In this document: in pieces, positions 10,963-21,591 of the stretch | How positions within the stretch are numbered: position 1 is the first letter of the stretch | Layout: each line of letters opens with the position of its first letter | DNA from: Stereum hirsutum FP-91666 SS1 | Taxonomy: Eukaryota > Basidiomycota > Agaricomycetes > Russulales > Stereaceae | NCBI RefSeq assembly: GCF_000264905.1 | Contig: NW_006763131.1 | Location: 3,469,951-3,533,950 of the forward strand | Reading direction: 5' to 3' | Length of the DNA stretch: 64,000 bases | Notes under the pieces: model-generated | Seen by the model: only the letters and a program-made list of their open reading frames with translations | Database searches by the model: none | Told to the model about the DNA's origin: nothing | Program-made: the position numbers and the translations under genes

Positions 10963-11645
10963 NNNNNNNNNNNNNNNNNNNNNNNNNNNNNNNNNNNNNN
11001 NNNNNNNNNNNNNNNNNNNNNNNNNNNNNNNNNNNNNNNNNNNNNNNNNNNNNNNNNNNNNNNNNNNNNNNNNNNNNNNNNNNNNNNNNNNNNNNNNNNN
11101 NNNNNNNNNNNNNNNNNNNNNNNNNNNNNNNNNNNNNNNNNNNNNNNNNNNNNNNNNNNNNNNNNNNNNNNNNNNNNNNNNNNNNNNNNNNNNNNNNNNN
11201 NNNNNNNNNNNNNNNNNNNNNNNNNNNNNNNNNNNNNNNNNNNNNNNNNNNNNNNNNNNNNNNNNNNNNNNNNNNNNNNNNNNNNNNNNNNNNNNNNNNN
11301 NNNNNNNNNNNNNNNNNNNNNNNNNNNNNNNNNNNNNNNNNNNNNNNNNNNNNNNNNNNNNNNNNNNNNNNNNNNNNNNNNNNNNNNNNNNNNNNNNNNN
11401 NNNNNNNNNNNNNNNNNNNNNNNNNNNNNNNNNNNNNNNNNNNNNNNNNNNNNNNNNNNNNNNNNNNNNNNNNNNNNNNNNNNNNNNNNNNNNNNNNNNN
11501 NNNNNNNNNNNNNNNNNNNNNNNNNNNNNNNNNNNNNNNNNNNNNNNNNNNNNNNNNNNNNNNNNNNNNNNNNNNNNNNNNNNNNNNNNNNNNNNNNNNN
11601 NNNNNNNNNNNNNNNNNNNNNNNNNNNNNNNNNNNNNNNNNNNNN
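10963..11645. other. Assembly gap (683 N)
   Basis: This is a run of undetermined bases inside the LINE. It is preceded by a purine-rich GGGAAAGGGGAAGAAGG tract and followed by poly-A, which probably explains the assembly failure. Long open frames spanning the Ns are artefacts. Confidence 0.98.
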
Positions 11646-11658
11646 AAAAAAAAAAAAA

Positions 11659-11672
11659 GAAGGGCCGAGCGT
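11659..11672. repeat. LINE target-site duplication, right copy
   Basis: Exact repeat of 9359-9372, placed directly after the LINE poly-A tail. Confidence 0.85.
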
Positions 11673-12132
11673 GAGCCTGGTGGGTGGACAGGGTGGATTC
11701 CAAGCGCTTGGCTCTGAGCCACAGCACCAGAATGTGTGGCGTTGTAACATCCATGTCGGCTAAATCCGCCACCTTCATCTTCGACCGTCCTCAGCTTCAC
11801 CTCCGACCCATCCCTCTCTGAAATCTCCAATGATTTTCTGGTCATATATACTCATGGCTTTTTCCAAGACCGTTGCTCCCAGCTGCTGCAATTTCTCGGA
11901 CCAAGCTACATACGTCACGCCAACCCCCGCTCATGACGCGCTCGGTCTGGCAATCGACTGCATTCAACTCGCCGACATACATTTATGGAACTCTTCCTAC
12001 GTCACCGCGTCTAAGTATCACCTCCCAAGGCTGGATAAATACCGCTCGTTTGACGCTCGCCTGCGCAAATTCCCCTCGTACTTGTTCTGAACCCACCAGA
12101 CAAAAGACTTTGAACTACTTGCTTGATTCATC
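11673..12132. other. Upstream region of the mitochondrial protein gene
   Basis: About 460 bp between the LINE and the next start codon. An 86-codon frame (11830-12090) has no recognisable features and is probably chance. It contains the presumed promoter of the downstream gene. Confidence 0.4.
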
Positions 12133-13791
12133 ATGCTCACCTCGACCTGTGTTCTGAGGCTGCCTCGCTCTGGAGGTCTCGCGTCGCCTGCCGCTGTTCG
12201 CGCTGCCGCAAGGCGTACACCGCGTTCTCGACCCTCAGGCGCCCGTTTCCAGTCGTCGTCCTCATCGTCTTCCTCGACAGGGTCATCCCCAAGTGGAGCC
12301 TCCCATGTCGCATCTGGCGTCGCCGGCGGTGTGACTGTTCTCGTAGCAGGTAGACATTCTCCCCATCACCACCCCTTACTCACTCGCTCTTCGATGAACA
12401 TAGCTCTAACAACAGCTCGATTTATCTTACCTCCGTCGCTACAGGTTATACTATCTACCATTTCTCTGACCTCCGCAAGACTGTCCAGGCAGCCAAATCC
12501 GCAAAGATCTACTTCCAACAAACCAAAGACCAACTAGCCACGACAGTATCCGAAAAGTTCTCCTCCGACAGCCCCATGGTCCAAAAGCCGAACGAAGCCC
12601 TTCGTTACCTCCGCAACGTAGCGCGCTCGTACGTCGCCGTCGTGCCCGGCCTTTCCTCCTACGTCGACAGTACTTTCGATTCGCTGGACAAAATCGCCGC
12701 GGACCATGCGGATGAAGCCCGCGAGATCACTCAGGGAGCGTACGATGAGATTCAGAAGATCGTGAATGAGAGCAAGAGTAAGAGTGGGAACCTGGCGGAC
12801 GTGGGACCGGATGCGGCGTTCAAGGTGTTGGACGTGTTGAGGAGGAAGACGGCGGAGTTGTATGAACTGGGTAAAAAGGCGGGTGGGAGTGCGGTGGATG
12901 AGGTGTTAGAGAAGAATCCGCAGGTCAAGGAGAAATTGGGTGGTGGGTATGAGCAGTTGAAGGGGTTGGTGGAGAGCCGAGGTCCGGAGGCTAAGAAGGC
13001 TTTGGACGAAGTGTCGAATAAGGTGGGTCCAGTCTGCATCTCCTACAAACGGTCGACTGACTAATTGTGGCTTTGTTTAATAGGTCAAGAGCGTCGTCAG
13101 CCAGGGACCTAACGCCGATAATCTGACCGACCTCGCCAACCTCATCCGCAAAAAAACCGACCAAGTTCGTCAAATGGCGGAACCCGCCGCCCAAGAAGCA
13201 TGGGACAAGGCCATCTCATCCGCACCCTACCTCGACAAGCTCCCGGACATCCGCCAAATCCTCGACGAGAAGAAGTCCGCCTTCCTCGCTCTCGGCGCGA
13301 GTGCTCTTTCCACCAGCGGCGGTGGTTTGGGCGACGTGATGGAGAAGGCGAAGGAAATTGCGGAAGTGAAGGATGAGAAGCAAAGGAAGGATAAAGTGCA
13401 GAAGCTGAAGGAACTCGTGTTGCAGAAGGCAGAGGAGGCACAGAAGAAGGTGGGAAGTATGAGTGGTGGGATTATGGGCAAGCTGAGCTGGGACTCGGTC
13501 GAGGGTTATGTGAAATCATTGCCAGGTGGTGAGAAAGTACGTCTGTTGTCTTATCTCATCGCATTATTTGGTAGCTCACTCAAGAATACGCTGTGCACCG
13601 TGCAGATGCTCGAGAAAGCCCCCAACGCCAAAGCTCTCCTCGAGCTGTCGAAAGACAAGGGCGACGATGCCGCCAAGCTGGCGAAGGAAACGTGGGAGGA
13701 GGTACTTAAGGTTCTAGAAGAGAAGGGCCAGAAGGCTCGCGAGCTTGCGAAAGACACCAAAGAGGAGGGAAAGCAGAAAGCGAAGAAGTGA
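12133..13791 (+). CDS. Predicted mitochondrial helical protein of unknown function (477 aa)
   Basis: Four exons: 12133-12349, 12445-13022, 13084-13536 and 13606-13791. The N-terminus (MLTSTCVLRLPRSGG...) is rich in Arg, Ser and Ala and free of acidic residues for about 45 residues, a typical mitochondrial presequence, followed by a Ser run. A short hydrophobic Gly/Val stretch (VASGVAGGVTVLVAGGYTIY, around residues 60-80) could be an inner-membrane anchor. The remaining 380 residues are charged, alanine-rich and strongly helical or coiled-coil, with Lys/Glu-rich repeats in the last 100 residues. I do not recognise a named domain. Similar proteins probably exist across basidiomycetes, but I cannot assign a role. 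The distribution suggests a matrix- or intermembrane-facing helical rod. Confidence 0.72.
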
Positions 13792-14009
13792 ATTCATCCT
13801 ATGGACATCTAGGGACAGGCTATTCTTATTAGCATCGCTCACTATAGACGCTCGCATCTACACACGCATACGCTCTCGATTCAATCATCGTCCTGTGTAA
13901 ATTATCTATCATGGTATCAGAGTATGCATCCCACGCGGCCCATTTTCGTCCACGTCCCCTTTTACCAACATTATTCAACCCGTCATCGAAGAAGTGTATG
14001 AAGACACGC

Positions 14010-14687
14010 CTATAAATCACCAACCCTATACTTCTCCTCATCGATCTCCGCCAACACCGAATGCTCCAGCTCTCCATCCTTCAATCCATACAGCCTCGAG
14101 AAGCTCATAATCATAGGTCGCCACTTGTCCGCGTCGATTCTGTTCGCGTGTTCCTTCGAGACAAGTCCCTTCCACACATGCACCCTAAGGATCTTGACCT
14201 CGAACACCGTGATGGACATCCTCAGCGCATCCGTATCCATATCCTCCATCAACCCGAAACTCTTCACCACATCACCCTCCATCTGTACCGGACACTCCTT
14301 CACCCTCGGCGGCTCAATGAGGTCCGACTTCGCCTCTGTCAACCCTGCCACACCGAATTTATCCTTCACGTATCTGTAGCCTCTGTCCGCTTTTCCGGCT
14401 GGAACGTCGGGCGTGCCCGTAGTGCGAGCAAGCGCGTTGATGGAAGAAGACATGGTGTCGTCGGGGAGGTTGATTACGCATTGGGATGTGCGCAGGATGT
14501 TTTTGGTCGTTTGGGATATGGTTTCGAGACCGATGATGCAGCGGTGGCCGAGCCAGAATATGGAGGAGATGGGGGCGAGGTTTGGGGTGTAGTCGGGGTT
14601 TGTGGTGGAGATCAGGGCGACGGGCGTGCCCCAGTAGAGGATAGCGGGCGAGATAGTGGTATGAGAGGTGAAGTCAGAATCAGACAT
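14010..14687 (-). CDS. Flavin-reductase-like / FMN-binding split-barrel protein (225 aa)
   Basis: A single exon; the first real ATG is at 14687-14685 (the frame extends upstream only through a GTG). The N-terminus SPAILYWGTPVALISTTN...APISSIFWLGHRCIIGL and the following NILRTSQCVINLPDD are characteristic of the flavin-reductase-like FMN-binding barrel fold. These proteins bind FMN and reduce flavins or act as flavin-dependent oxidoreductases. The substrate cannot be told from sequence. There is no signal peptide or membrane segment, so it is probably cytosolic. It is divergently arranged with the Ada-type gene, 527 bp apart. Confidence 0.78.
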   Translation of the reverse strand: MSDSDFTSHTTISPAILYWGTPVALISTTNPDYTPNLAPISSIFWLGHRCIIGLETISQTTKNILRTSQCVINLPDDTMSSSINALARTTGTPDVPAGKADRGYRYVKDKFGVAGLTEAKSDLIEPPRVKECPVQMEGDVVKSFGLMEDMDTDALRMSITVFEVKILRVHVWKGLVSKEHANRIDADKWRPMIMSFSRLYGLKDGELEHSVLAEIDEEKYRVGDL

Positions 14688-15214
14688 GATTTGGTAGAAG
14701 GTTTTACGAGTGAGTCGAGGAGACAGGTCCGGGGTAGGTATTTTGGTTTGTTCATGGTTCACCTACCGATATATATATATATATTGGTCGGACACCTACA
14801 AGAGCCTGGGGTATACTTTGCGAGCAAACCTCTCGCTAAGGGCATTTGCGCGCAAAGCAGCATGAAGACCATGTCGCGTAAGTTTCACAACCCCTTACGG
14901 GCTTTGCGCGCAAACTTACAGCACCGGCAGGCTGGCGCCACGTCAGCTCCGCTCGTCCCTGGCAAGCTTGGCTACGGTAAATGAACCACGACGTTCAAGA
15001 AACGGCGCAGAGCAAGAGAGCCGAATAATGTGGACAGTTCTCATCATCCTCGGTAGTGATACTGTGCTCTAGTGCTTTTCCCACTTGGTATCCCGGTCTC
15101 ATAGCCCACGGAATCTATTGGTCGAACATTAGACGCGTTAGCCTCCTGACTCGAACTCGGAGCTCCCTCAGGCTAGAGTCGCTCAAACCAATTGTCACTC
15201 TGTTCTGTCAAGCC
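14688..15214. promoter_or_regulatory. Divergent intergenic region with two TTTGCGCGCAAA palindromes
   Basis: This lies between the flavin-reductase-like gene (minus) and the Ada-type gene (plus). A (TA)n microsatellite lies near 14769-14785. Two identical perfect 12-bp palindromes TTTGCGCGCAAA sit at 14845-14856 and 14903-14914, 58 bp apart centre to centre. Such dyads could bind a dimeric regulator. The role is inference; only the palindromes themselves are seen. Confidence 0.45.
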
Positions 15215-16387
15215 ATGACCTCACCTTGTACGACTCCCGAGTTTGGAGACACACTTTTCGAGGACATCTTGTGGCGTACATCAACCGATGTCGAGGCATT
15301 AGATTCCTTATTCCTGGAAGGTGTAAACCCTGGTCCTAGTACTGACTTCGGCGTCGATAATGAGGTGCGTGCTGCCATACAATCTACCGCCACCACACTA
15401 ATAGTCGCTTCTCCAAGCAGAGCTGGCTCACAAGATCGTCACAGGTTCATCCCGAAGACAACTCGAACGTTGATACAGAGAAGCTCCTCTTGGCATACCT
15501 CTCGTCCGAATCTCTGGATTCTGTCCCTATCGATGGACCCTCACGCAACACTTCATCGCTTAGCCAGGATGTTGAATCATTCCCGAATACAAGTGGATGG
15601 GAACTCGCCCCAATTCTACCGTCGCAAACACCTGGTGAGTATGATGCGATGTTCAATGTCTCAAACTCTCACTGACGACCGACCACTTGCATGACGCAAT
15701 TTTGCAGACATCACATCTTTGTTCACTCCTGATTGGTTCGAGACAGAGCAACAGATACACCCTATCGCCTCTTCATCGTACCTCGAAACCGTCACATCCT
15801 ACGATTCTTTGACGTTGACGACTTCCACATCAAGCCTGTCCAATCTCCCCCCTTCCCATGCCACCCCCTCATCATCAAATTCTACAGATCTCGAGGCAGA
15901 ACCATCCAGTTTCTCGACAGAAGATGCCCGGTGGGCTGCAGTCCTCTCCCGCGACCATCTCGCAAATAACCACTTCCTCTACTGCGTACTCTCCACTTCC
16001 ATATTCTGTCGTCCAACATGCCCCTCCAGGCGACCCTCCCGGGATAACGTCGCGTTCGTGCTTACGCCTCTACAAGCTCATGCTCTGGGATGTCGGCCAT
16101 GTAAGAGGTGCGATCCGGAAGGTGGAGCAGATCCTACGGTCAAAAGGCAAGAGGAGATCGTGGATAAACTGAAGGTTGCACTTCTCAGAGAGGCGCCGAC
16201 CAGTAGTGATGGCGGAAGAATGAGGGAGGTCGGAGCAGGGGATAGTAGAGTTACGGTGAAGAAGGTCGCTGAGGAAATTGGGGTTAGCATGTGGCATTTG
16301 AATCGGTTGTTCAAGAAGATCGTGGGGTGCCCTCCACAAACTTGGGCCCGGGATCAAAAGAAGACGAAGAAGAAAGTCGTTCGATAG
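15215..16387 (+). CDS. Ada-type metal-binding / AraC-HTH protein (347 aa)
   Basis: Exons 15215-15364, 15421-15634 and 15708-16387. The first about 190 residues are Ser/Thr-rich and probably disordered. From about residue 195 the protein has the Ada N-terminal domain signature: ARWAAVLSRD, then FCRPTCPSR and GCRPCKRCDP, giving Cys222, Cys226, Cys250 and Cys253. In E. coli Ada these four cysteines bind zinc, and the first accepts a methyl group from DNA phosphotriesters. A basic helix-turn-helix of AraC type follows (VTVKKVAEEIGVSMWHLNRLFKK). No O6-alkylguanine transferase domain is present. The likely role is a methylation-sensing transcriptional regulator of the alkylation response. The start was chosen at the ATG 15215; an in-frame extension upstream to 15056 looks non-coding. 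Confidence 0.83.
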
Positions 16388-16582
16388 AGTACTGTGTGTT
16401 CGTATTACATTCATCCTGACCTCGACATTGGGAACGGTCAAAAGTGTGACATGTTTCTTCGCACTATGCCACAGATGCCAATAAAAGTATGCTAGTATGA
16501 TAACGTACTCAACCACTTCCTTCACACGAAAACATGTATATCCCGCCCTGAGAAAAAAATGCATCCAAACCCCTTCCTCTAA

Positions 16583-18838
16583 TCACTTGCTCAGCGTCAT
16601 CCTCCGTGCGCGATACTTCGGCGGACTAAGTGGCACCCTAGGCGCAGTCCCATCCGTATACTCAACCGGACCCGCTCCATCCTTCGATGTCGGCCGCGAA
16701 GACCCCTCCGAAGGACCAGAAGAAGAATCGTTCGAAAACATCGATGCGAGCATAGATTTCGGAACGATGTGCTTCTCCAGAGTGCCAGGCGTCGCCGCCA
16801 CGAGACGGCTCACCGGGTGGCGAGGATGAGATTGTGCTCTCGAGGAACAGCTGGAAGACCGGGAACGCGAATAGGAGGTCATGACAGGTTGATTGGCTGA
16901 GAGTCTCTTGAGTGTAGATTGAGCTTGAATGAACATGTTCGCGTCCCAGGAGGTCGTGGGCTTCATCTCTGGGGACCTGATCAAAGCGAGGTCCTTCTCC
17001 AGCCCCCCGGAAGCCACCTTGGTGGTGGCCTGCGACTTTGCTCTCCTATGACCCATCAAGAAACTCTTCCTCTTCAGGATCGTAGGGAGTCCATCGGGAA
17101 CAGAGGGTGGCCTTTGAGCTGAGAGACGACGATGCGGCGAAGCCGGTACGGGAGGTGGTGCTGGGACTTCGACGCGCTCCGCGGTCAACTTGGCCACCAG
17201 GCTCTTCTTGATCATGCGCTTGAATCCTATCTTCTTCTTGTGCGAGGCATGTAATAGTCCGGGCGAACAAGAGAACAGGAGTGGCGTGAAGGTCTTCTCT
17301 CCGGGAACAAGCTTGCCTTTGTCGGTACGTTTGTCGCCGACGAAATAGTCCAGTTTCCAATTCAGCGTCGTTTGAGACTCGAGAGCACTGGTGGGATCGC
17401 GTTCGGATAGATCAAAGTGGAAGGGAGAATGCGAGTGAGATGATTCGGTGCCATGGACGGTGTACACTCCGTTCGCCTTCAAAGTGAGCGTTGCCTGCTT
17501 GGAGATATAGTCGTGGCTGTCGTCGCCTTTCATGGTCAGCCTGCGCAGAATAGGAGCAGGTTCTAGCGCCGCATGATGAAAGGCGAAGACCTCTCGTTTG
17601 AGTGGCATGAAGTCCGCTTGGCCTGAGCAAAGATGGTGGCTCATGCTGAACGCCACATCATCGTCCGCATCTCGAGGCCCAGAGTACCCTGCCAGTCGGA
17701 ACGACGGTCGAGCAGCGCGGTAACCTTCTTGATCGAAAGTCAGCTCGATAACAGTCTCCTTGAGCCAGCCCAAAGATACCGGAAGAGACTGTCGATGCGA
17801 GCCTGACTTGTCGACTATAGGCGCTGCAGGAACGGGCGGAGCTTGAGATAGACCTCGACGAGGGCTTTGACTAGCAGAGACAGAGGACAGGGCGGATTGC
17901 ACAGATGCGACAGTGGCATTAGAACCTCCTCGCGGGCGGCCTCGCCACTTCGCTTTCGGAGATACGATAGGACTGGAAGCTCGAGGTATAGGTGGAGGCG
18001 AGAGAGGCTGAGCTTCAGATGGGGCGTGCTGACCCGTGTTAGAGGGAACGACGCCAGGAGTAGTCACACGGTGTAGCTTCTTGTTCAACGAAGAACGCAG
18101 TCGAGACCTGAGAGGCATATGCTGAGAGACATAGCTGTCGGAGGTAGGTATGTTGTAATCCAAGATATCTTCTGACAGAGGAGTCAACCCTGGTGTTGGA
18201 AAAGTGAGGCTTGAGGGCGGAGGCGTTATGAGAGGCGCATCTGTTCGCGAAGATAGAATCCCTTCCAGCGACCCGCTCGCCATGATACGCTCGCAGAATG
18301 AAGGGTATGTTTCGAGGCTTCCGATACTCCGCGCTGAGGGACAAAGTGACTGTCGACGAGGGGAGCTAGGTCTTGGAGATGGTATAGGCAGATCTTCGAC
18401 ATCTGTAGTACTGTCCATAGTCCTAGAGCCTGCCTTCTCCAGGTTTCCCGCTGAGTAGCCAGTGTCGAGCACTCCATGGGAAGAGTTACGTCTAGAGTCC
18501 TCTATATGCTCTACTTCCCCCTGTCTTAAAACTCCTCCAGGCCTACCAAATGTCCCACCCGTCCCAGCAGTTCCCGGCGTGCTAGGTCTAGTCTCCCGTT
18601 CCCACTGCAATTGATGTTTCGAGCCAAAAGATGCGAGCGAGCAAAGTGAGTTCACCGAGCCAAAGCTGAGAGAGACCTTGACCCCAGAGTGAAGAAAGAT
18701 GGGTATTTCGCCCGAGCTGCAGAGTGTTGCGAGGTCACGAATGTTGATATCCGGTGAAGGTGGAGAAAGTGTGTTGAGAGCACAGAGGACCGAGTCGAAG
18801 TTGGGTAACGAATGAGAGGAAGGCAAGCTAGTACACAT
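16583..18838 (-). CDS. Large hypothetical protein, single exon (751 aa)
   Basis: An uninterrupted 751-codon frame starts with ATG at 18838-18836. It is unusual here in having no intron. The sequence is mostly Ser/Pro/Arg-rich and predicted disordered, with several SP and RxxS motifs suitable for kinases. The central part (about residues 345-545) looks folded: GWLKETVIELTFDQEGYRA..., an LTLKANGVYTVHG strand pattern, then NWKLDYFVGDKRTDKGKLVPGEKTFTPLLFSCSP. A basic KKKIGFKRMIKKS stretch follows. I do not recognise a named family. The length of the open frame and the codon pattern argue it is real; the central domain may be conserved in basidiomycetes. A regulatory or cell-polarity scaffold is possible but not shown. 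Confidence 0.7.
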   Translation of the reverse strand: MCTSLPSSHSLPNFDSVLCALNTLSPPSPDINIRDLATLCSSGEIPIFLHSGVKVSLSFGSVNSLCSLASFGSKHQLQWERETRPSTPGTAGTGGTFGRPGGVLRQGEVEHIEDSRRNSSHGVLDTGYSAGNLEKAGSRTMDSTTDVEDLPIPSPRPSSPRRQSLCPSARSIGSLETYPSFCERIMASGSLEGILSSRTDAPLITPPPSSLTFPTPGLTPLSEDILDYNIPTSDSYVSQHMPLRSRLRSSLNKKLHRVTTPGVVPSNTGQHAPSEAQPLSPPPIPRASSPIVSPKAKWRGRPRGGSNATVASVQSALSSVSASQSPRRGLSQAPPVPAAPIVDKSGSHRQSLPVSLGWLKETVIELTFDQEGYRAARPSFRLAGYSGPRDADDDVAFSMSHHLCSGQADFMPLKREVFAFHHAALEPAPILRRLTMKGDDSHDYISKQATLTLKANGVYTVHGTESSHSHSPFHFDLSERDPTSALESQTTLNWKLDYFVGDKRTDKGKLVPGEKTFTPLLFSCSPGLLHASHKKKIGFKRMIKKSLVAKLTAERVEVPAPPPVPASPHRRLSAQRPPSVPDGLPTILKRKSFLMGHRRAKSQATTKVASGGLEKDLALIRSPEMKPTTSWDANMFIQAQSTLKRLSANQPVMTSYSRSRSSSCSSRAQSHPRHPVSRLVAATPGTLEKHIVPKSMLASMFSNDSSSGPSEGSSRPTSKDGAGPVEYTDGTAPRVPLSPPKYRARRMTLSK

Positions 18839-19137
18839 TGTGAGTAGGATAGAGATGTGTGTAGAAACGGTAGTGAAGACAGGTGTATACTACACTGTAT
18901 AGGATGTGGTCAAGTCGATGTTGGCATTCGAAGCCGCGGCGCGTCAACAACGCGTCAACGCCACACTTTGTCCTTCCTTCCGGAGCCGGCGGCCCCGCCG
19001 TCACCTCCATAGAGCCACTCGCTCTTTCTACTCTCGAGTATTTCTTTTGTGGCAAGACGAGAACACCGAGCTCTATCATAATTACGGCTAATAATTAATG
19101 GGATGGTATAGCGTCCTTTTAGTTATTAAAGTACTTC

Positions 19138-21591
19138 TCAGGCAGCGCGTGCCCTAGTCAACTCCTTGATCTTCTTCTCCACTCTTTCCCTATTCCTCAA
19201 CAAGCAATAATCGCCAAACTTGTTCATCTTTTGCCAGTTCTCTCCGGGAAGCCACAACGTCCTGGTCAACAACGACGAATGACGGGCGTCGAGGAAGGGA
19301 AGACACGAGACGCGGTCCCAGGTCTTCTCGTCGACAGCGTACCGTGGTTCGTACAAGGAGGTGATTGGATCGTGAGGGTAATCGAGGTCGATAAGATAGT
19401 CGCAAGTTGAGGCGTTGACCTAGAGTGACACTTGATGAGTAAAGCAAGCGGTATAGTTTGAATCGGCACCTACGTAATGCATATGTTCTTCCTTGTTCAG
19501 ATCGTTCAACCCTGGAGGCACAACGCTGGTGCCACGAGCTCGGTCAAAGAAGCCACCTTCCGTTACCGTGAAGTGAGCGGGCAACTGTCCATCGAACTCG
19601 CTCTTGATCCAGTCTACCCTCACACCATCCGGAACGAGATAGTGACCAGGGAACCGATACCACTCCTTTCCAACGCAAAGTCTTAAATCGAACTCCTTGA
19701 TCGGTCCCAGATCGATAGGCGGCCGTTCTTCCTCACGAGACGTCTCAGCTCTTCTAATTTCTTCTGGAGATCGCATGTGAAGAGGGGGTAGAAGTGGTTG
19801 GGGAAGGAGGTTCGTGGTGTTGAGAAGGTGAGGGATCTCCTCGTGCTCGAAGTGATAGACGATGGTCATAGGAGTATGGTAGTACTTCCAAAGGGCAAGG
19901 ATACGAGCGAGGGAGATTATGGCCGTAAACACGATAACTGACAACGTCGAAAGACGGAATATGGAGGTCTTCGAGGCCTATGTAACGGATGTAGCAGAGT
20001 TCAGTCAAAGTGTTCATTCGAATGTAGCAGGAGACATGCTTACCCTATACGGAGATTTCGTGATCTTGACGAACGCCACTTCTAACCAACCCCTCATCAA
20101 ATACACTGATACGGCAGCATTGAAGCATATCAACGGATATACGGGGAACATGAACCTCTCCTCCTTGTGCGGCTGAATATTCAGGATGACCATCCAGATG
20201 TACATAGGCATTAATCTGAAAGCCAGGACCGTGAAAGGCGACGAATTTTCGGGTCCGCTCTGTTGAAAGCCCAACCGGCGACGATCGATGCGAGAAGTCA
20301 CGAAGAGGGCAGGTAGAGAGAGGAGAGCCAGCGGGAGCAGAATATTGAAGTTTAGCAGAAGGTTCAAAACATAAAAGGTCCAAGGTTCGGTTCCGTAAAG
20401 TTCGGGACCACGAGCAGCATCAGGGAAGACGTTGTACTTGACGATATTCCAAGGCACTGCGACAATTTTTCCGTAGAAGAACGTGTCGATGACGATAACA
20501 GGAACCTGCAAACATACCATTAGAACGTTGATTTGACGTGATGCTTTGAGACTTACAGCAACCTGGGCAGCAGCCGCGCCGCAAAGTAAAAGTCTTGTCC
20601 ACCGGTTGACGATCCAGGAGCCGTACTGGTCGGCGCGAACACGATCGCCTGCATATAAGAAGAGCTCTTCAAGAACAAACGGAATGGCGACAGCTAGCGC
20701 AAAAGGCCACCCTACGATGGCTCCGGTAGCAAACAGAAGTGTGGCGGCAAGTGTGCGTTTGCCATCCGCCTGATTCGATGGGACGAACGCATAGGAGCAA
20801 GCCAGCGTGACGGCGTACATGGCGAAGGACGATGGCAGAAAGGCTAGTGTGTGGGTTAACATGAAATAACAGGAATGTAGAGTATACGTGAGACACATAC
20901 CTATCGATGCGTTCCACATGCCAGCGCTAGTAGCCATCATAAACAACAAATAACGAGCTACGCGGTTGTTGATCTTCTCCTTGACTGTGTTGTATAAGCT
21001 GGCTTCGCACACGCTCGAAATGACAGCTAGGAAGGTTCGGACGGCGAAGAATGCCGGTCTCTGCGAAAACATTATGAGATCAGAATAAACGATATAAACA
21101 AACGCGTTACGCACCTTGCCTGTCTCATGGATAACTACATTTAGGACTCTCGCAGGGACGTAGTGCAGAATGATGTATGCCCAACTCCGAATGGCGTATG
21201 CAGGTGATGTTTCCCATGTCTGAAAGCCGTAACCCCTGTCCAGATAATGCAGAGGCTCCCAGAAATTGAAAACTGGAGGGGACTATTACAGACGTGGTAT
21301 TTGGGATAAACAGAGGCATCCGTACCTTCGTCACAATCCTGAATGTTGCCCCACATGGCTGCGCTTACTCTGATGAGCAGGAGGATGCGGATAGCGAGCG
21401 AAAAGCTCGGACACCATGGTGGTCGTGCAGTTCTAAAGTATCGAGTTTAGAAATAGACAGATGAGGGCACAAGAACGCGTCCACCTCCGGAGTTGATCCT
21501 GTAGAATCCCTGTATGCCGCAACTTCGGAGGGGCTGCTGGTTTTGGGTTCTCATCCGGGCGGCGGAGCCGCAGCGTCTCGTAAGTAGCCAT
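19138..21591 (-). CDS. ALG9: ALG9-type alpha-1,2-mannosyltransferase, GT22 family (688 aa)
   Basis: Eight exons on the minus strand: 21485-21591, 21326-21432, 21115-21272, 20901-21060, 20557-20843, 20044-20505, 19474-19977 and 19138-19419. The protein is a multi-pass ER membrane enzyme with the GT22 luminal loop near the N-terminus (NIQDCDEVFNFWEPLHYL) and the family motif PHKEERFMFPVYP. It ends with a conserved C-terminal part including YVNASTCDYLIDLDYP. ALG9 adds the alpha-1,2-linked seventh and ninth mannoses to the dolichol-linked oligosaccharide before transfer to proteins. PIG-B or ALG12 relatives share the fold, but the VFNFWEP and C-terminal CDYLIDLD features favour ALG9. It is longer than the yeast enzyme, mainly in the C-terminal luminal part. 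The introns are very short (51-66 nt). Confidence 0.9.

Larger units (their letters stand above)
9373..11658 (+). mobile_element. Non-LTR retrotransposon (LINE, probably Tad1-like), body in an assembly gap
   Basis: The element starts right after the left 14-bp duplication, carries a complete ORF1 (9397-10884) and ends in 13 A residues (11646-11658) before the right duplication. The region 10963-11645 is unsequenced (N), so the endonuclease/reverse-transcriptase ORF2 cannot be seen. The 683-N length is probably a placeholder; an intact LINE of this type would be several kilobases. The clade is inferred from ORF1 organisation and host kingdom. Confidence 0.8.

Noticed and set aside
10604..11845. 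Long open frames on both strands across the N run
   Set aside because: They exist only because N codons are not stops; no sequence supports them.
14688..14762. Longer N-terminus for the flavin-reductase-like protein
   Set aside because: The extension begins with GTG, not ATG, and the first ATG at 14687 directly precedes the conserved barrel start.
15056..15214. Upstream extension of the Ada-type protein
   Set aside because: In frame but Cys/Trp-rich and unlike the Ser/Thr-rich N-terminus; the ATG at 15215 is more likely.
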